Shown here: in pieces, positions 56,958 through 64,000 of the stretch
Layout of the letters: each line of letters starts with the position of its first letter
Position numbering within the stretch: position 1 is the first letter of the stretch
Source: Pseudomonas fluorescens
GTDB taxonomy: Bacteria > Pseudomonadota > Gammaproteobacteria > Pseudomonadales > Pseudomonadaceae
DNA length: 64,000 nt
Assembly: GCF_001623525.1 (NCBI RefSeq)
Contig: NZ_CP015225.1
Span: 372,001 to 436,000 of the forward strand
Direction of reading: 5' to 3'
Program-made: the position numbers and the translations under genes
The notes under the pieces: generated by a model
What the model was told of the DNA's origin: nothing
Database searches by the model: none
What the model saw: the letters and a program-made list of their open reading frames with translations, nothing else

Positions 56958-58802
56958 ATGAGCCAATTGATCCGAGTCGAGAACCTGCGCGTAGTCGCCT
57001 GTGGCGAGCGCAGCGAGGTGGAGATCGTCAAGGGCGTGAGTTTTTCCCTGGAGAAAGGTGAAGTGCTGGCGCTGATCGGCGAGTCCGGTTCGGGCAAGAC
57101 CACCATCGCCCTGGCGTTGCTCGGTTATGCCCGGCGCGGTTGTCGCCTGGCCGGCGGCGTGGTGCAGATTGGCGAGCACGACATGCTCGCCTTGAGTGAA
57201 CGCGAGCTGCAAGGCCTGCGCGGCAATCGGGTGTCGTACATCGCCCAAAGCGCCGCGGCGGCGTTCAACCCGGCCAAGAAACTCATCGACCAAGTGGTGG
57301 AAGGGGCGGTGATCCATGGCCTGGGCAGCCGTGCCGTGCTCGAAGCCAAGGCCATCGAACTGTTCCGCGACCTGGCGCTGCCGGATCCCGAGCGCATCGG
57401 CCAGCGTTATCCCCATCAAGTGTCCGGCGGCCAACTGCAGCGGGTGATGGCGGCCATGGCGCTGATCAGCGACCCGCTGCTGGTGGTGCTCGATGAGCCG
57501 ACCACGGCCCTCGATGTGACGACCCAGATCGACGTGCTGCGTGCCTTCAAGCGGGTCGTGCGCGAACGTGGCGCGACGGCGGTCTATGTGTCCCACGACC
57601 TGGCCGTCGTGGCGCAGATGGCCGATCAGATCGTGGTGCTCAACGGCGGGCAGATCTTCGAACAGAGCGCCACGGCGCCGTTGCTCAAGGGCCCGGCTCA
57701 CGCCTACACCCGCAGCCTGCTGGCGGCGGCACGGCCAGACACGACGATTCGCCCACCCTGCGGCGTGGCCGAAGACACACCGCTGCTGACCATCCAGGGC
57801 CTGACCGCAGGCTACGGCAACAAGAACCAGCAGGGCATGCCGGCGATCCGGGTGCTCGAAGACATCGACCTGACGGTGCGCAGGGGCCAGGCCATCGGTG
57901 TGATCGGTGAGTCAGGCTCGGGCAAATCGACCCTGGCGCGGGTGGTGGCCGGGCTGTTGACCCCGGCCCTGGGCGGGCTGACGTTTGACGGTCAGCCCCT
58001 GGGTGGCAGCTTGTCGGAACGCACGGACGAACAGTTCCGGCGTATTCAAATGGTGTTCCAGAATGCCGACACCGCGCTCAACCCGATGCACAGCATCAGC
58101 ACCATCCTGAGCCGGCCGTTGAAGATGTATTTCGGCCTCAAGGGCGCGGCGCTGCGTGAGCGTATCGGCGAATTGCTCGACCTGGTGCGTCTGCCACGGG
58201 ACATGGCCGAGCGCCGCCCGAGCGAACTCTCCGGCGGACAGAAACAGCGGGTCAACCTGGCCCGGGCGCTGGCGGCCAAGCCGGATCTGATCCTGTGCGA
58301 TGAAGTGACCTCGGCCCTCGATACTGTGGTCGGCGCGGCGATCCTTGAACTGCTGCGCGACCTGCGCCAGCAACTGGGGGTTTCCTACCTGTTCATCAGC
58401 CACGACATCTCCACGGTTCGGGCGCTGTGCGACGACATCGTGGTGATGTACAGCGGCCACAAGGTCCAGGCGGGCACCCGACAATCGTTCGCCCAGGCGC
58501 CGTTCCATCCCTACACCGACCTGCTGATCCACTCGGTACCGGAGATGCGTCAGGGTTGGCTGGAAAGTTGTGGCGCCACCACCTGCGGCACGCTGCCGGT
58601 GTTGGGCGCGCGCGCCGAGGTGCCGGACCTGTGCACCTTCCTCAATCGCTGCCCGGTGCGGGTCGACGGCCTGTGCAATCACACCGCGCCGCCCCGGCGG
58701 ATCATCGATGGCGGCAGCGAGGTGCTCTGTCATCACGACAGTGCCGAGCTGCTCAAGCGCCAACAGGATTCAAACAGCATGATCGTGGGAGCCTACGCAT
58801 GA
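56958..58802 (+). CDS. Fused dipeptide-type ABC ATPase (DppD-DppF fusion)
   Basis: The 614-residue protein carries two ATP-binding cassettes. The first has Walker A GESGSGKTT near residue 41, signature VSGGQLQRV near 155 and Walker B LLVVLDEPTTALD. The second has Walker A GESGSGKST near 316, signature LSGGQKQRV near 423 and a Walker B-like LILCDEVTSALD. The C-terminal oligopeptide-binding extension has cysteines (CTFLNRCPVRVDGLCNHTAPP) as in DppD/DppF, where they may hold a cluster or zinc. It powers the importer and overlaps the 2Fe-2S gene by four bases. Confidence 0.95.
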   Translation: MSQLIRVENLRVVACGERSEVEIVKGVSFSLEKGEVLALIGESGSGKTTIALALLGYARRGCRLAGGVVQIGEHDMLALSERELQGLRGNRVSYIAQSAAAAFNPAKKLIDQVVEGAVIHGLGSRAVLEAKAIELFRDLALPDPERIGQRYPHQVSGGQLQRVMAAMALISDPLLVVLDEPTTALDVTTQIDVLRAFKRVVRERGATAVYVSHDLAVVAQMADQIVVLNGGQIFEQSATAPLLKGPAHAYTRSLLAAARPDTTIRPPCGVAEDTPLLTIQGLTAGYGNKNQQGMPAIRVLEDIDLTVRRGQAIGVIGESGSGKSTLARVVAGLLTPALGGLTFDGQPLGGSLSERTDEQFRRIQMVFQNADTALNPMHSISTILSRPLKMYFGLKGAALRERIGELLDLVRLPRDMAERRPSELSGGQKQRVNLARALAAKPDLILCDEVTSALDTVVGAAILELLRDLRQQLGVSYLFISHDISTVRALCDDIVVMYSGHKVQAGTRQSFAQAPFHPYTDLLIHSVPEMRQGWLESCGATTCGTLPVLGARAEVPDLCTFLNRCPVRVDGLCNHTAPPRRIIDGGSEVLCHHDSAELLKRQQDSNSMIVGAYA

Positions 58803-59107
58803 ACGCGCGTTTCGTGAGGTTGGCCGAACAGGACCGACCTGTCGTCAAATTGAAAGTGGATGGCGTCCCGGTCGAGGCGTTGCAGGGCGACACCTTGATG
58901 GTCGCCTTGCTGACCCACGGCCCGGCGTTGCGCCAGTCGGAATTCGATCCGGGCAGCCGTGCCGGTTTCTGCCTGATGGGCGCCTGCCAGGATTGCTGGG
59001 TCTGGACCCGCAGCGGCGAACGCCTGCGGGCCTGCTCCAATGAAGTACGCGAAGGGCTGGACATCATGACTCAACAACCGGAGGCGATATGGCCACTGCG
59101 CGGCTGA
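58799..59107 (+). CDS. Small [2Fe-2S] subunit of a three-component oxidase (HcnA/LhpF-like)
   Basis: The 102-residue ferredoxin-like protein has Cys58, Cys63 and Cys66 in GFCLMGACQDCWVW plus Cys79 (RLRACSN), the pattern of HcnA, opine oxidase small subunits and the D-hydroxyproline dehydrogenase LhpF. It starts at an ATGA overlap with the ABC ATPase and overlaps the NAD(P)/FAD subunit by 19 bp. With the two following genes (463 and 384 residues) it forms a heterotrimeric oxidase or dehydrogenase; the lengths closely match HcnA, HcnB and HcnC. Confidence 0.9.
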   Translation: MNARFVRLAEQDRPVVKLKVDGVPVEALQGDTLMVALLTHGPALRQSEFDPGSRAGFCLMGACQDCWVWTRSGERLRACSNEVREGLDIMTQQPEAIWPLRG

Positions 59108-60480
59108 ACACGCATCGAGTCGTCATCGTCGGCGCCGGGCCGGCCGGCATCCGTTGTGCCCAGACCCTGGTCGCAGCGGGCTTCAAGCCGATCCTGCTCG
59201 ACGAAAACCGTCGCGATGGCGGGCAGATCTATCGGCGCCAGCCCGAAGGGTTCACCCGCAACTACGCCACGCTGTACGGCACCGAGGCGGACAAGGCTCG
59301 TGACCTGCACGAAAGCTTCGACCGCTTGCGCCCGCAGATCGACTACCGTCCGGACACCCTGGTGTGGAACCTGACACCCGGGCAATTGTGCTGCGTCAGC
59401 CAGGGCCAGCACACGACGGTGGATTACGACGCGCTGATCCTCTGCACCGGCGCCACCGACCGCTTGATGCCCGTCGAGGGCTGGCAGTTGGGCGGCACCT
59501 ACAGCCTCGGCGGCGCGCAGATTGCCTTGAAGGCCCAAGCGGTTTCCATCGGTCATCGGGTGGTGTTCATGGGCAGCGGGCCATTGCTGTATCTGGTCGC
59601 CAGCCAATACCTCAAGGCCGGCGCCAATGTCGCAGCGGTGCTGGACACATCGCCGCTGGGCCAGCGCATCAAAGCCTTGCCCAAGCTCATGGCGCGCCCG
59701 GGTTTGCTGTTCACTGGCATGAAACTGTTGGCGCAGTTGTATCGGGCGAAGATTGCCGTGCACCTGGGCATTTCGCCGCTGCAAATCCTGGGAGAGGCGA
59801 GCAGCGGCGTCAGCGGCGTGCGGGTCCGTACCGCGAGTGGGGAAACCTTGACGGTGGCGTGCGACGCGGTGGCGCTGGGTTATCACTTGCGTCCGGAAAC
59901 CCAACTGGCTGACCTGGCGGGCTGCCGCCTGCGCTTTGACGAGGCCTCCAGCCAATGGCTGCTGGACACGGACGAGGAGGGGCGGACCTCGGTCAGCGGT
60001 GTCTACGCCGCCGGTGATGGTTCGAAGATCCGTGGCGCCGATGCCGCCGAGCACGCCGGACGCCTGGTCGCCCTGGCATTGTCGAGCGATCTGCAGCAGC
60101 CGGTGGACGCCGCACTCGTCGCCGAACAGCGCCAGGCGCTCAAGGTGATGGACGCGTTTCGCCTAGGCCTGGCCCAGGCGTTTCCCTGGCCGGCGGCACA
60201 AGCCAAGGCCTTGCCGGACGAAGCCATCGTCTGCCGCTGCGAGATGATCAGCGCCGGCGAACTGCGCCGCACGGTCAGCGAAAAGGGCGCCTGTGAAGTC
60301 AATCGGGCCAAGGCGTTCAGCCGGGTTGGCATGGGCCGCTGCCAGGGACGTTATTGCTCCCAGGCCGGGGCCGAAGTCATTGCAGCAGCAGCGGGTGTCC
60401 AGGTGCAGGAGGTGGGTCGCCAGCGCGGCCAGGCGCCCGTGAAACCCCTTTCGATGCTCACTCGGGAGGTGACGCTATGA
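59089..60480 (+). CDS. FAD/NAD(P)-binding subunit of the three-component oxidase (HcnB/OoxA-like)
   Basis: The 463-residue pyridine-nucleotide-disulfide-type flavoprotein has VVIVGAGPAGIRCAQTLVAAGF near residue 12 and the second dinucleotide site RVVFMGSGPLLYLVASQYLKAG. The C-terminal BFD-like [2Fe-2S] region has Cys382, Cys384, Cys418 and Cys423 (VCRCEM and GRCQGRYC). This is the HcnB/opine-oxidase OoxA type, which relays electrons from the FAD amino-acid subunit to the quinone pool. It starts with GGAG and overlaps its neighbours at both ends. Confidence 0.92.
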   Translation: MATARLNTHRVVIVGAGPAGIRCAQTLVAAGFKPILLDENRRDGGQIYRRQPEGFTRNYATLYGTEADKARDLHESFDRLRPQIDYRPDTLVWNLTPGQLCCVSQGQHTTVDYDALILCTGATDRLMPVEGWQLGGTYSLGGAQIALKAQAVSIGHRVVFMGSGPLLYLVASQYLKAGANVAAVLDTSPLGQRIKALPKLMARPGLLFTGMKLLAQLYRAKIAVHLGISPLQILGEASSGVSGVRVRTASGETLTVACDAVALGYHLRPETQLADLAGCRLRFDEASSQWLLDTDEEGRTSVSGVYAAGDGSKIRGADAAEHAGRLVALALSSDLQQPVDAALVAEQRQALKVMDAFRLGLAQAFPWPAAQAKALPDEAIVCRCEMISAGELRRTVSEKGACEVNRAKAFSRVGMGRCQGRYCSQAGAEVIAAAAGVQVQEVGRQRGQAPVKPLSMLTREVTL

Positions 60481-61631
60481 CGCTGAATAAAGCCGATGTG
60501 GTGATTGTCGGCGGCGGCCTGATGGGCTCGGCGGCAGCGTTTTTCCTGCGCCAGCGGGGGCAGTCGGTGATCCTGCTGGAGCGTGACCAGATCGGCCAGT
60601 ACGCCAGCGGCGTCAACTTCGGCAACGTCCGGCGCCAGGGACGTTTCCTTGGGCAACTGGAACTGGCGAACCGCTCCTGGGCGCTGTGGAAACGCCTGCC
60701 TGAGCTGATCGACGACGACCTGGAGTTCATCGCCAGCGGGCACATGCGCGTGTGTTATCGCGAGGATGAAATACCCGAGCTTGAGGCTTACGCAGCGGCA
60801 CCGGAAGCGGCGCAACTGGACTTGCAGATCTATCGCGGCAGCGAGCTGCACGCGCGTTTTCCGTTTCTTGGCAAGGACGTCAAGGGCGGCTCCTATGCGC
60901 CCCACGACGGTCACGCCAACCCGCGCCTGGCCGCCCCGGCGTTCGCCCGGGCGGCGCGGCGGCTCGGGGCACGCATTGAGGAGCGCTGCGAAGTGGCCGA
61001 GGTGCAGAAGGTCGGTGAAGGGTTCGGTATCAGCACCACCGATGGTCGCCAGTTCAGCGCCGCGCAACTGTTGATTACCGCAGGCGCTTGGGGCCAGAAG
61101 CTCTCGGCGCAATTCGGCGAGCCGGTGCCGCTGGAAACCAACGGCCCGCAGATGGCCGTCACCGAACCGGTGCCTTACGCCTTGCCGACGGTGATCGGGG
61201 TGTACACCAAGATTCCTGAAGAAGTGATCTATTTCCGCCAGATTCCCCGGGGCAATATCATCATCGGCGGCGGCTATCGCAGCAAGCCGGACATGCTCAA
61301 CCGCCGGGCCTATGTCGAGCCGCGCAGCATCCTCAACCAACTGGACCAGATGCGTCGGCTGCTGCCGGGTGTCGGCCATCTCAACATCATCCGCGTGTGG
61401 AGCGGCATCGAAGGCTACCTGCCCGATTCCCTGCCGGTGATGGGGCCCAGCGGCAACGTCGATGGCTTGTACTATGCGTTCGGCTTCAGCGGCCATGGCT
61501 TCCAGCTCGGTCCGGGCGTTGGCGATGTCATGGCTGAACTGATCAGCACCGGCAGCACTCGAACCTTCATCGAGCCGTTCTCCATCCGCCGGTTCGCCCT
61601 TTTCGCCGAGCAACGGAGCAAGGCCTCATGA
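60477..61631 (+). CDS. FAD amino-acid/opine oxidase subunit (HcnC/OoxB/LhpB-like)
   Basis: The 384-residue DAO-family protein starts ADVVIVGGGLMGSAAAFFLRQRG and ends with VWSGIEGYLPDSLPVMGPSGNVDGLYYAFGFSGHGFQLGPG. It is the likely catalytic subunit of the three-component enzyme and starts in an ATGA overlap with the preceding subunit. It is highly similar to the gene at 45890-47071. The substrate of the related enzymes is a D- or N-substituted amino acid (glycine in HcnABC, opines in Oox/Nox, D-hydroxyproline in Lhp); here it is unknown. Confidence 0.93.
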   Translation: MTLNKADVVIVGGGLMGSAAAFFLRQRGQSVILLERDQIGQYASGVNFGNVRRQGRFLGQLELANRSWALWKRLPELIDDDLEFIASGHMRVCYREDEIPELEAYAAAPEAAQLDLQIYRGSELHARFPFLGKDVKGGSYAPHDGHANPRLAAPAFARAARRLGARIEERCEVAEVQKVGEGFGISTTDGRQFSAAQLLITAGAWGQKLSAQFGEPVPLETNGPQMAVTEPVPYALPTVIGVYTKIPEEVIYFRQIPRGNIIIGGGYRSKPDMLNRRAYVEPRSILNQLDQMRRLLPGVGHLNIIRVWSGIEGYLPDSLPVMGPSGNVDGLYYAFGFSGHGFQLGPGVGDVMAELISTGSTRTFIEPFSIRRFALFAEQRSKAS

Positions 61632-62785
61632 AACCCCGCGTATTAGCCATTTTCGAACGCCTGCTGGCGTTTGAAACGGTCTCTTCAGAATCGAACCTGG
61701 CCCTGATCGAGTACGTGCGCGAGCTGTTGCTGAGCAAGGGCATCGAGTCGCTGATCGTCAAGGATGAGAGCGGCAAGAAGGCCAACCTGTTCGCCAGCAC
61801 TGGCCCGCGTGACTTGCCCGGAGTCCTGCTGTCCGGCCACACCGACGTGGTGCCGGCGGCGGGGCAGGCCTGGACCGTTCCGGCGTTCCAGGCGACCGTG
61901 CGCGATGGGCGGGTCTACGGGCGCGGCAGTTGTGACATGAAAGGTTTCATTGCGCTGGCCATCGACGCCATGCTCGATGCCGCCGACCATTCGTTGAACC
62001 GGCCATTGCAACTGGCGCTTTCCCACGACGAAGAGATCGGTTGCGTGGGGGTGCGGCGCTTGCTCGACGTGCTGCACCTGGCGCCGGTGCGACCGTTTCT
62101 GTGCGTGATCGGCGAGCCGACCAACATGCAATTCGTGCTCGGCCACAAGGGCAAGGGTTCCTATCGCACCTACTGTCGCGGCCTGGAAGCGCACTCATCG
62201 CTGGCACCGCGCTCGGTCAATGCGATTCACGTGGCCTGCGATTTCATCGCGGCGTTGCGCCAGAGCCAGCAGCAATTGCAGGAGCAAGGCGCCCAGGACG
62301 CGGATTACGACGTGCCCTACAGCACCGTGCATGTCGGGCAGATTGTCGGCGGCAAGGCACTGAACATCGTGCCAAACCTGTGCACCCTGGATTTCGAAGT
62401 GCGCAATTTGCCGGACGATGATCTGGACCTGTTCCTGGAGCAACTGCGTGAGCGCGCCGAGGTGATCGTGCGCGAGGCGAAAAAACTCTCCAGCGTCGCG
62501 GACATCGAGATCGAAACCCTGAATGTCTATCCGGGCCTCGACACCCATCCGAGCGTCGAAGCCGTGCGCTTCCTGAAAAACTTCGCCACCCCGGGCACCG
62601 GCACCGCCAAGGTCTCCTTCGGCACCGAGGGCGGCCTGTTCAAGCAGCGTCTGGATGTACCCGTGGTGGTCTGCGGCCCAGGCTCCATCGAACAGGCGCA
62701 CAAGCCTGACGAGTTCATTGAGATCAGCCAGATGGACGCGGGGGAGCGGTTTTTGGAGGGGTTGTTGGGGTCGTTGAAAATCTAA
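61628..62785 (+). CDS. argE: M20 peptidase-family deacylase (acetylornithine deacetylase-like)
   Basis: The 385-residue M20 metallohydrolase has LLSGHTDVVPAAGQAWTVPAF and GRGSCDMKGFIALAID for metal ligands and SHDEEIGCVG with the catalytic Glu. The dimerisation domain is in the middle, and the C-terminal ligand is in CGPGSIEQAHKPDEF. ArgE removes the acetyl group from N-acetylornithine, but its overlap (ATGA) with a catabolic oxidase operon suggests a role in deacylating an N-acyl amino acid in that pathway, so the biosynthetic name is provisional. Confidence 0.9.
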   Translation: MKPRVLAIFERLLAFETVSSESNLALIEYVRELLLSKGIESLIVKDESGKKANLFASTGPRDLPGVLLSGHTDVVPAAGQAWTVPAFQATVRDGRVYGRGSCDMKGFIALAIDAMLDAADHSLNRPLQLALSHDEEIGCVGVRRLLDVLHLAPVRPFLCVIGEPTNMQFVLGHKGKGSYRTYCRGLEAHSSLAPRSVNAIHVACDFIAALRQSQQQLQEQGAQDADYDVPYSTVHVGQIVGGKALNIVPNLCTLDFEVRNLPDDDLDLFLEQLRERAEVIVREAKKLSSVADIEIETLNVYPGLDTHPSVEAVRFLKNFATPGTGTAKVSFGTEGGLFKQRLDVPVVVCGPGSIEQAHKPDEFIEISQMDAGERFLEGLLGSLKI

Positions 62786-62803
62786 GCCATGTACATGACT
62801 AAA

Positions 62804-62892
62804 TGTGGGAGCGGGCTTGCCCGCGAAGGCGATGTGTCAGTTGACGATGAGTTGACTGGCACGCCGCTTTCGCGAGCAAGCCCGCTCCCACA
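62804..62892. repeat. REP pair, GCGGGCTTGCCCGC variant
   Basis: TGTGGGAGCGGGCTTGCCCG and its inverted partner (GCGAGCAAGCCCGCTCCCAC) surround a divergent centre. It lies between the deacylase and aldehyde dehydrogenase genes and may mark the end of the upstream operon. Confidence 0.9.
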
Positions 62893-63039
62893 TAGGCTTC
62901 AGTGGTGACGCTGACACCTCGGTAGAGCCTGCCGTCCCACCGCGAAATTTCAGCATCCAACACTGCCCAATCCCCGCTTTCAGCATCCTGCCCCGCGGCA
63001 TCTCCCTAGACTGGAGCTACCTCGGAACAGGACGCGACC

Positions 63040-64000
63040 ATGCTCAAGAATCGATTGAAAGACCCCAGCCTGTTGGCAGAACTCGCTTACGTCGACGGTC
63101 AGTGGATCGGTGCCGACAACGCCGCCACCCTTGACGTCATCGACCCGGCCACCGGCCATTCGCTGGCTCGTGTACCCGCGATGCAAGGCGTGGAAACCCG
63201 GCGTGCCATCGAGGCCGCCGAGCGCGCCTGGCCAGCGTGGCGCGCGCGTCCGGCGGCGGAGCGGGCAGCGCTGTTGGAGCGCTGGTATCAGGCCATGATG
63301 GACAACCTCGACGACCTCGCGCTGATCATGACGTGCGAACAGGGCAAGCCGTTGAGCGAAGCCAAAGGCGAAATCCGCTACGGGGCCGGTTTCGCCAAAT
63401 GGTTTGCCGAAGAGGCCCGGCGGGTCTATGGCGAGACCATCCCGGCGCCCAGCGGCGACCGACGCCTGCTCACGCTCAAGCAGCCGGTGGGTGTCTGTGC
63501 CGCGATCACCCCATGGAATTTCCCCAATGCGATGATCACTCGCAAGTGCGCACCGGCCTTGGCGGCGGGGTGCCCGGTCATCGTCAAACCCTCGGACCTG
63601 ACTCCCTTGTCGGCCCTGGCCCTGGCGGTGCTGGCCGAGCGGGTCGGGATTCCGGCCGGGGTGTTCAATGTCGTGACGGGTATGCCCGCCGGTATCGGCG
63701 AAGAACTGACCGGCAACCCGACGGTGCGCAAGATTTCCTTTACCGGTTCGACGGCGGTCGGGCGTTTGTTGATGCGCCAGAGCGCCGAGCACATCAAGCG
63801 CTTGAGCCTGGAGCTGGGCGGCAACGCGCCGTTCATCGTGTTTGACGATGCGGACCTGGAGCAAGCCGTCGCCGGCATCATGCTCAGCAAGTTTCGCAAC
63901 GCCGGCCAGACCTGCGTCTGCGCCAACCGCATCCTGGTGCAGGACGGTATCTACGAACGCTTCGCCGCGCGGCTGGTGGAGGAGGTGGGCAAGCTCAAGG
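63040..64000 (+). CDS. NAD(P)-dependent succinate-semialdehyde-type dehydrogenase (partial)
   Basis: The reading frame runs off the right edge; about 320 residues are visible from the ATG at 63040. It is a GabD-like aldehyde dehydrogenase, with the GabD N-terminus LLAELAYVDGQWIGADNAATLDVIDPATG, EQGKPLSEAKGEI, TPWNFPNAMITRKCAPALAAGCPVIVKPSDLTP, the Glu in LSLELGGNAPFIVFDDADL and the Cys in FRNAGQTCVCANR. It probably oxidises succinate semialdehyde or a related aldehyde formed downstream of the oxidase operon. The 254-bp gap before it holds a REP pair, so it may have its own promoter. Confidence 0.92.
   Translation, partial: MLKNRLKDPSLLAELAYVDGQWIGADNAATLDVIDPATGHSLARVPAMQGVETRRAIEAAERAWPAWRARPAAERAALLERWYQAMMDNLDDLALIMTCEQGKPLSEAKGEIRYGAGFAKWFAEEARRVYGETIPAPSGDRRLLTLKQPVGVCAAITPWNFPNAMITRKCAPALAAGCPVIVKPSDLTPLSALALAVLAERVGIPAGVFNVVTGMPAGIGEELTGNPTVRKISFTGSTAVGRLLMRQSAEHIKRLSLELGGNAPFIVFDDADLEQAVAGIMLSKFRNAGQTCVCANRILVQDGIYERFAARLVEEVGKLK

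Noticed and set aside
58799..61631. Naming the three subunits hcnABC (cyanide synthase)
   Set aside because: Lengths and motifs match, but the genes sit behind a peptide-type ABC importer and before an M20 deacylase, and opine oxidase and D-hydroxyproline dehydrogenase share the same plan.
61628..62785. Assigning the M20 enzyme firmly to arginine biosynthesis
   Set aside because: Its start overlaps a catabolic oxidase gene, and ArgE-like enzymes with other deacylase roles are common; the argE symbol is kept only as a family label.
5461..62892. A CRISPR array made of the regular short repeats
   Set aside because: The repeats are palindromic REP pairs dispersed singly between genes, with no array of evenly spaced spacers and no cas genes.

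Overview
The window is GC-rich chromosomal DNA of a Pseudomonas, most likely of the P. fluorescens complex. This rests on the gene order (serS-cysG, then the tusDCBE-ybiB operon), the style of the regulators, and the many Pseudomonas REP palindromes between genes (consensus core GAGGGAGCTTGCTCCC, and a second class with CGAGCTTGCTCG). No rRNA, tRNA or CRISPR array was seen. Almost the whole window is single-copy metabolic, transport and regulatory genes. The one clear insertion is an IS110-family element at 49852-51028.

Layout. 1-6.3 kb holds housekeeping genes: the serS end, cysG, a glutathionyl-hydroquinone reductase, ybiB, the tRNA thiolation relay tusDCBE and two small hypothetical genes. 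6.3-14.5 kb holds a lipoprotein, an acetyltransferase, gamma-glutamyltransferase, a cysteine hydrolase, a tandem CAP protein, a DMT exporter, a soluble histidine kinase and an exported SMP-30/gluconolactonase. 14.7-18.2 kb is a TAXI-type TRAP transporter operon. 18.4-23.3 kb is a sugar island: a LacI regulator divergent from an oxidoreductase, an isomerase and an MFS permease, with a palindromic operator. 23.3-29.6 kb holds an alginate lyase, a lipoprotein, lactate permease, a thioesterase, RidA, an NmrA-like protein and a degenerate SRAP protein. 29.7-33.5 kb holds a LysR/aldo-keto reductase pair, an MBL hydrolase and a broken GlxA/AraC regulator. 33.5-39.5 kb holds kefFC, a two-component system and mlaA.

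39.6-48.8 kb holds an Nramp-like transporter, a VOC protein, a RidA/LysR pair, a CPBP protease, a GFA protein, and a minus-strand D-amino-acid-type cluster: aldehyde dehydrogenase, FAD oxidase, RidA and D-threonine-aldolase-like enzyme, with a divergent LysR. From 51.4 kb to the end runs a long plus-strand catabolic operon: HAD, an amine oxidase, a dipeptide/opine-type ABC importer, a three-component FAD/2Fe-2S oxidase resembling HcnABC, opine oxidase and D-hydroxyproline dehydrogenase, and an ArgE-type deacylase, followed by a succinate-semialdehyde-type dehydrogenase. The natural reading is import and oxidative breakdown of an N-substituted or D-amino acid.

The most striking non-coding finding is that the IS110 element's upstream non-coding end can be read as a bridge RNA. 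Two stem-bounded loops carry four short guides that match, directly next to a CT core, the REP target on both sides and the two element ends. Also notable are an oriented 18-bp operator-like motif at the same distance before three promoters, a 20-bp perfect palindrome before the ABC importer, and a regulator pseudogene inactivated by a 37-bp tandem duplication plus a stop codon.
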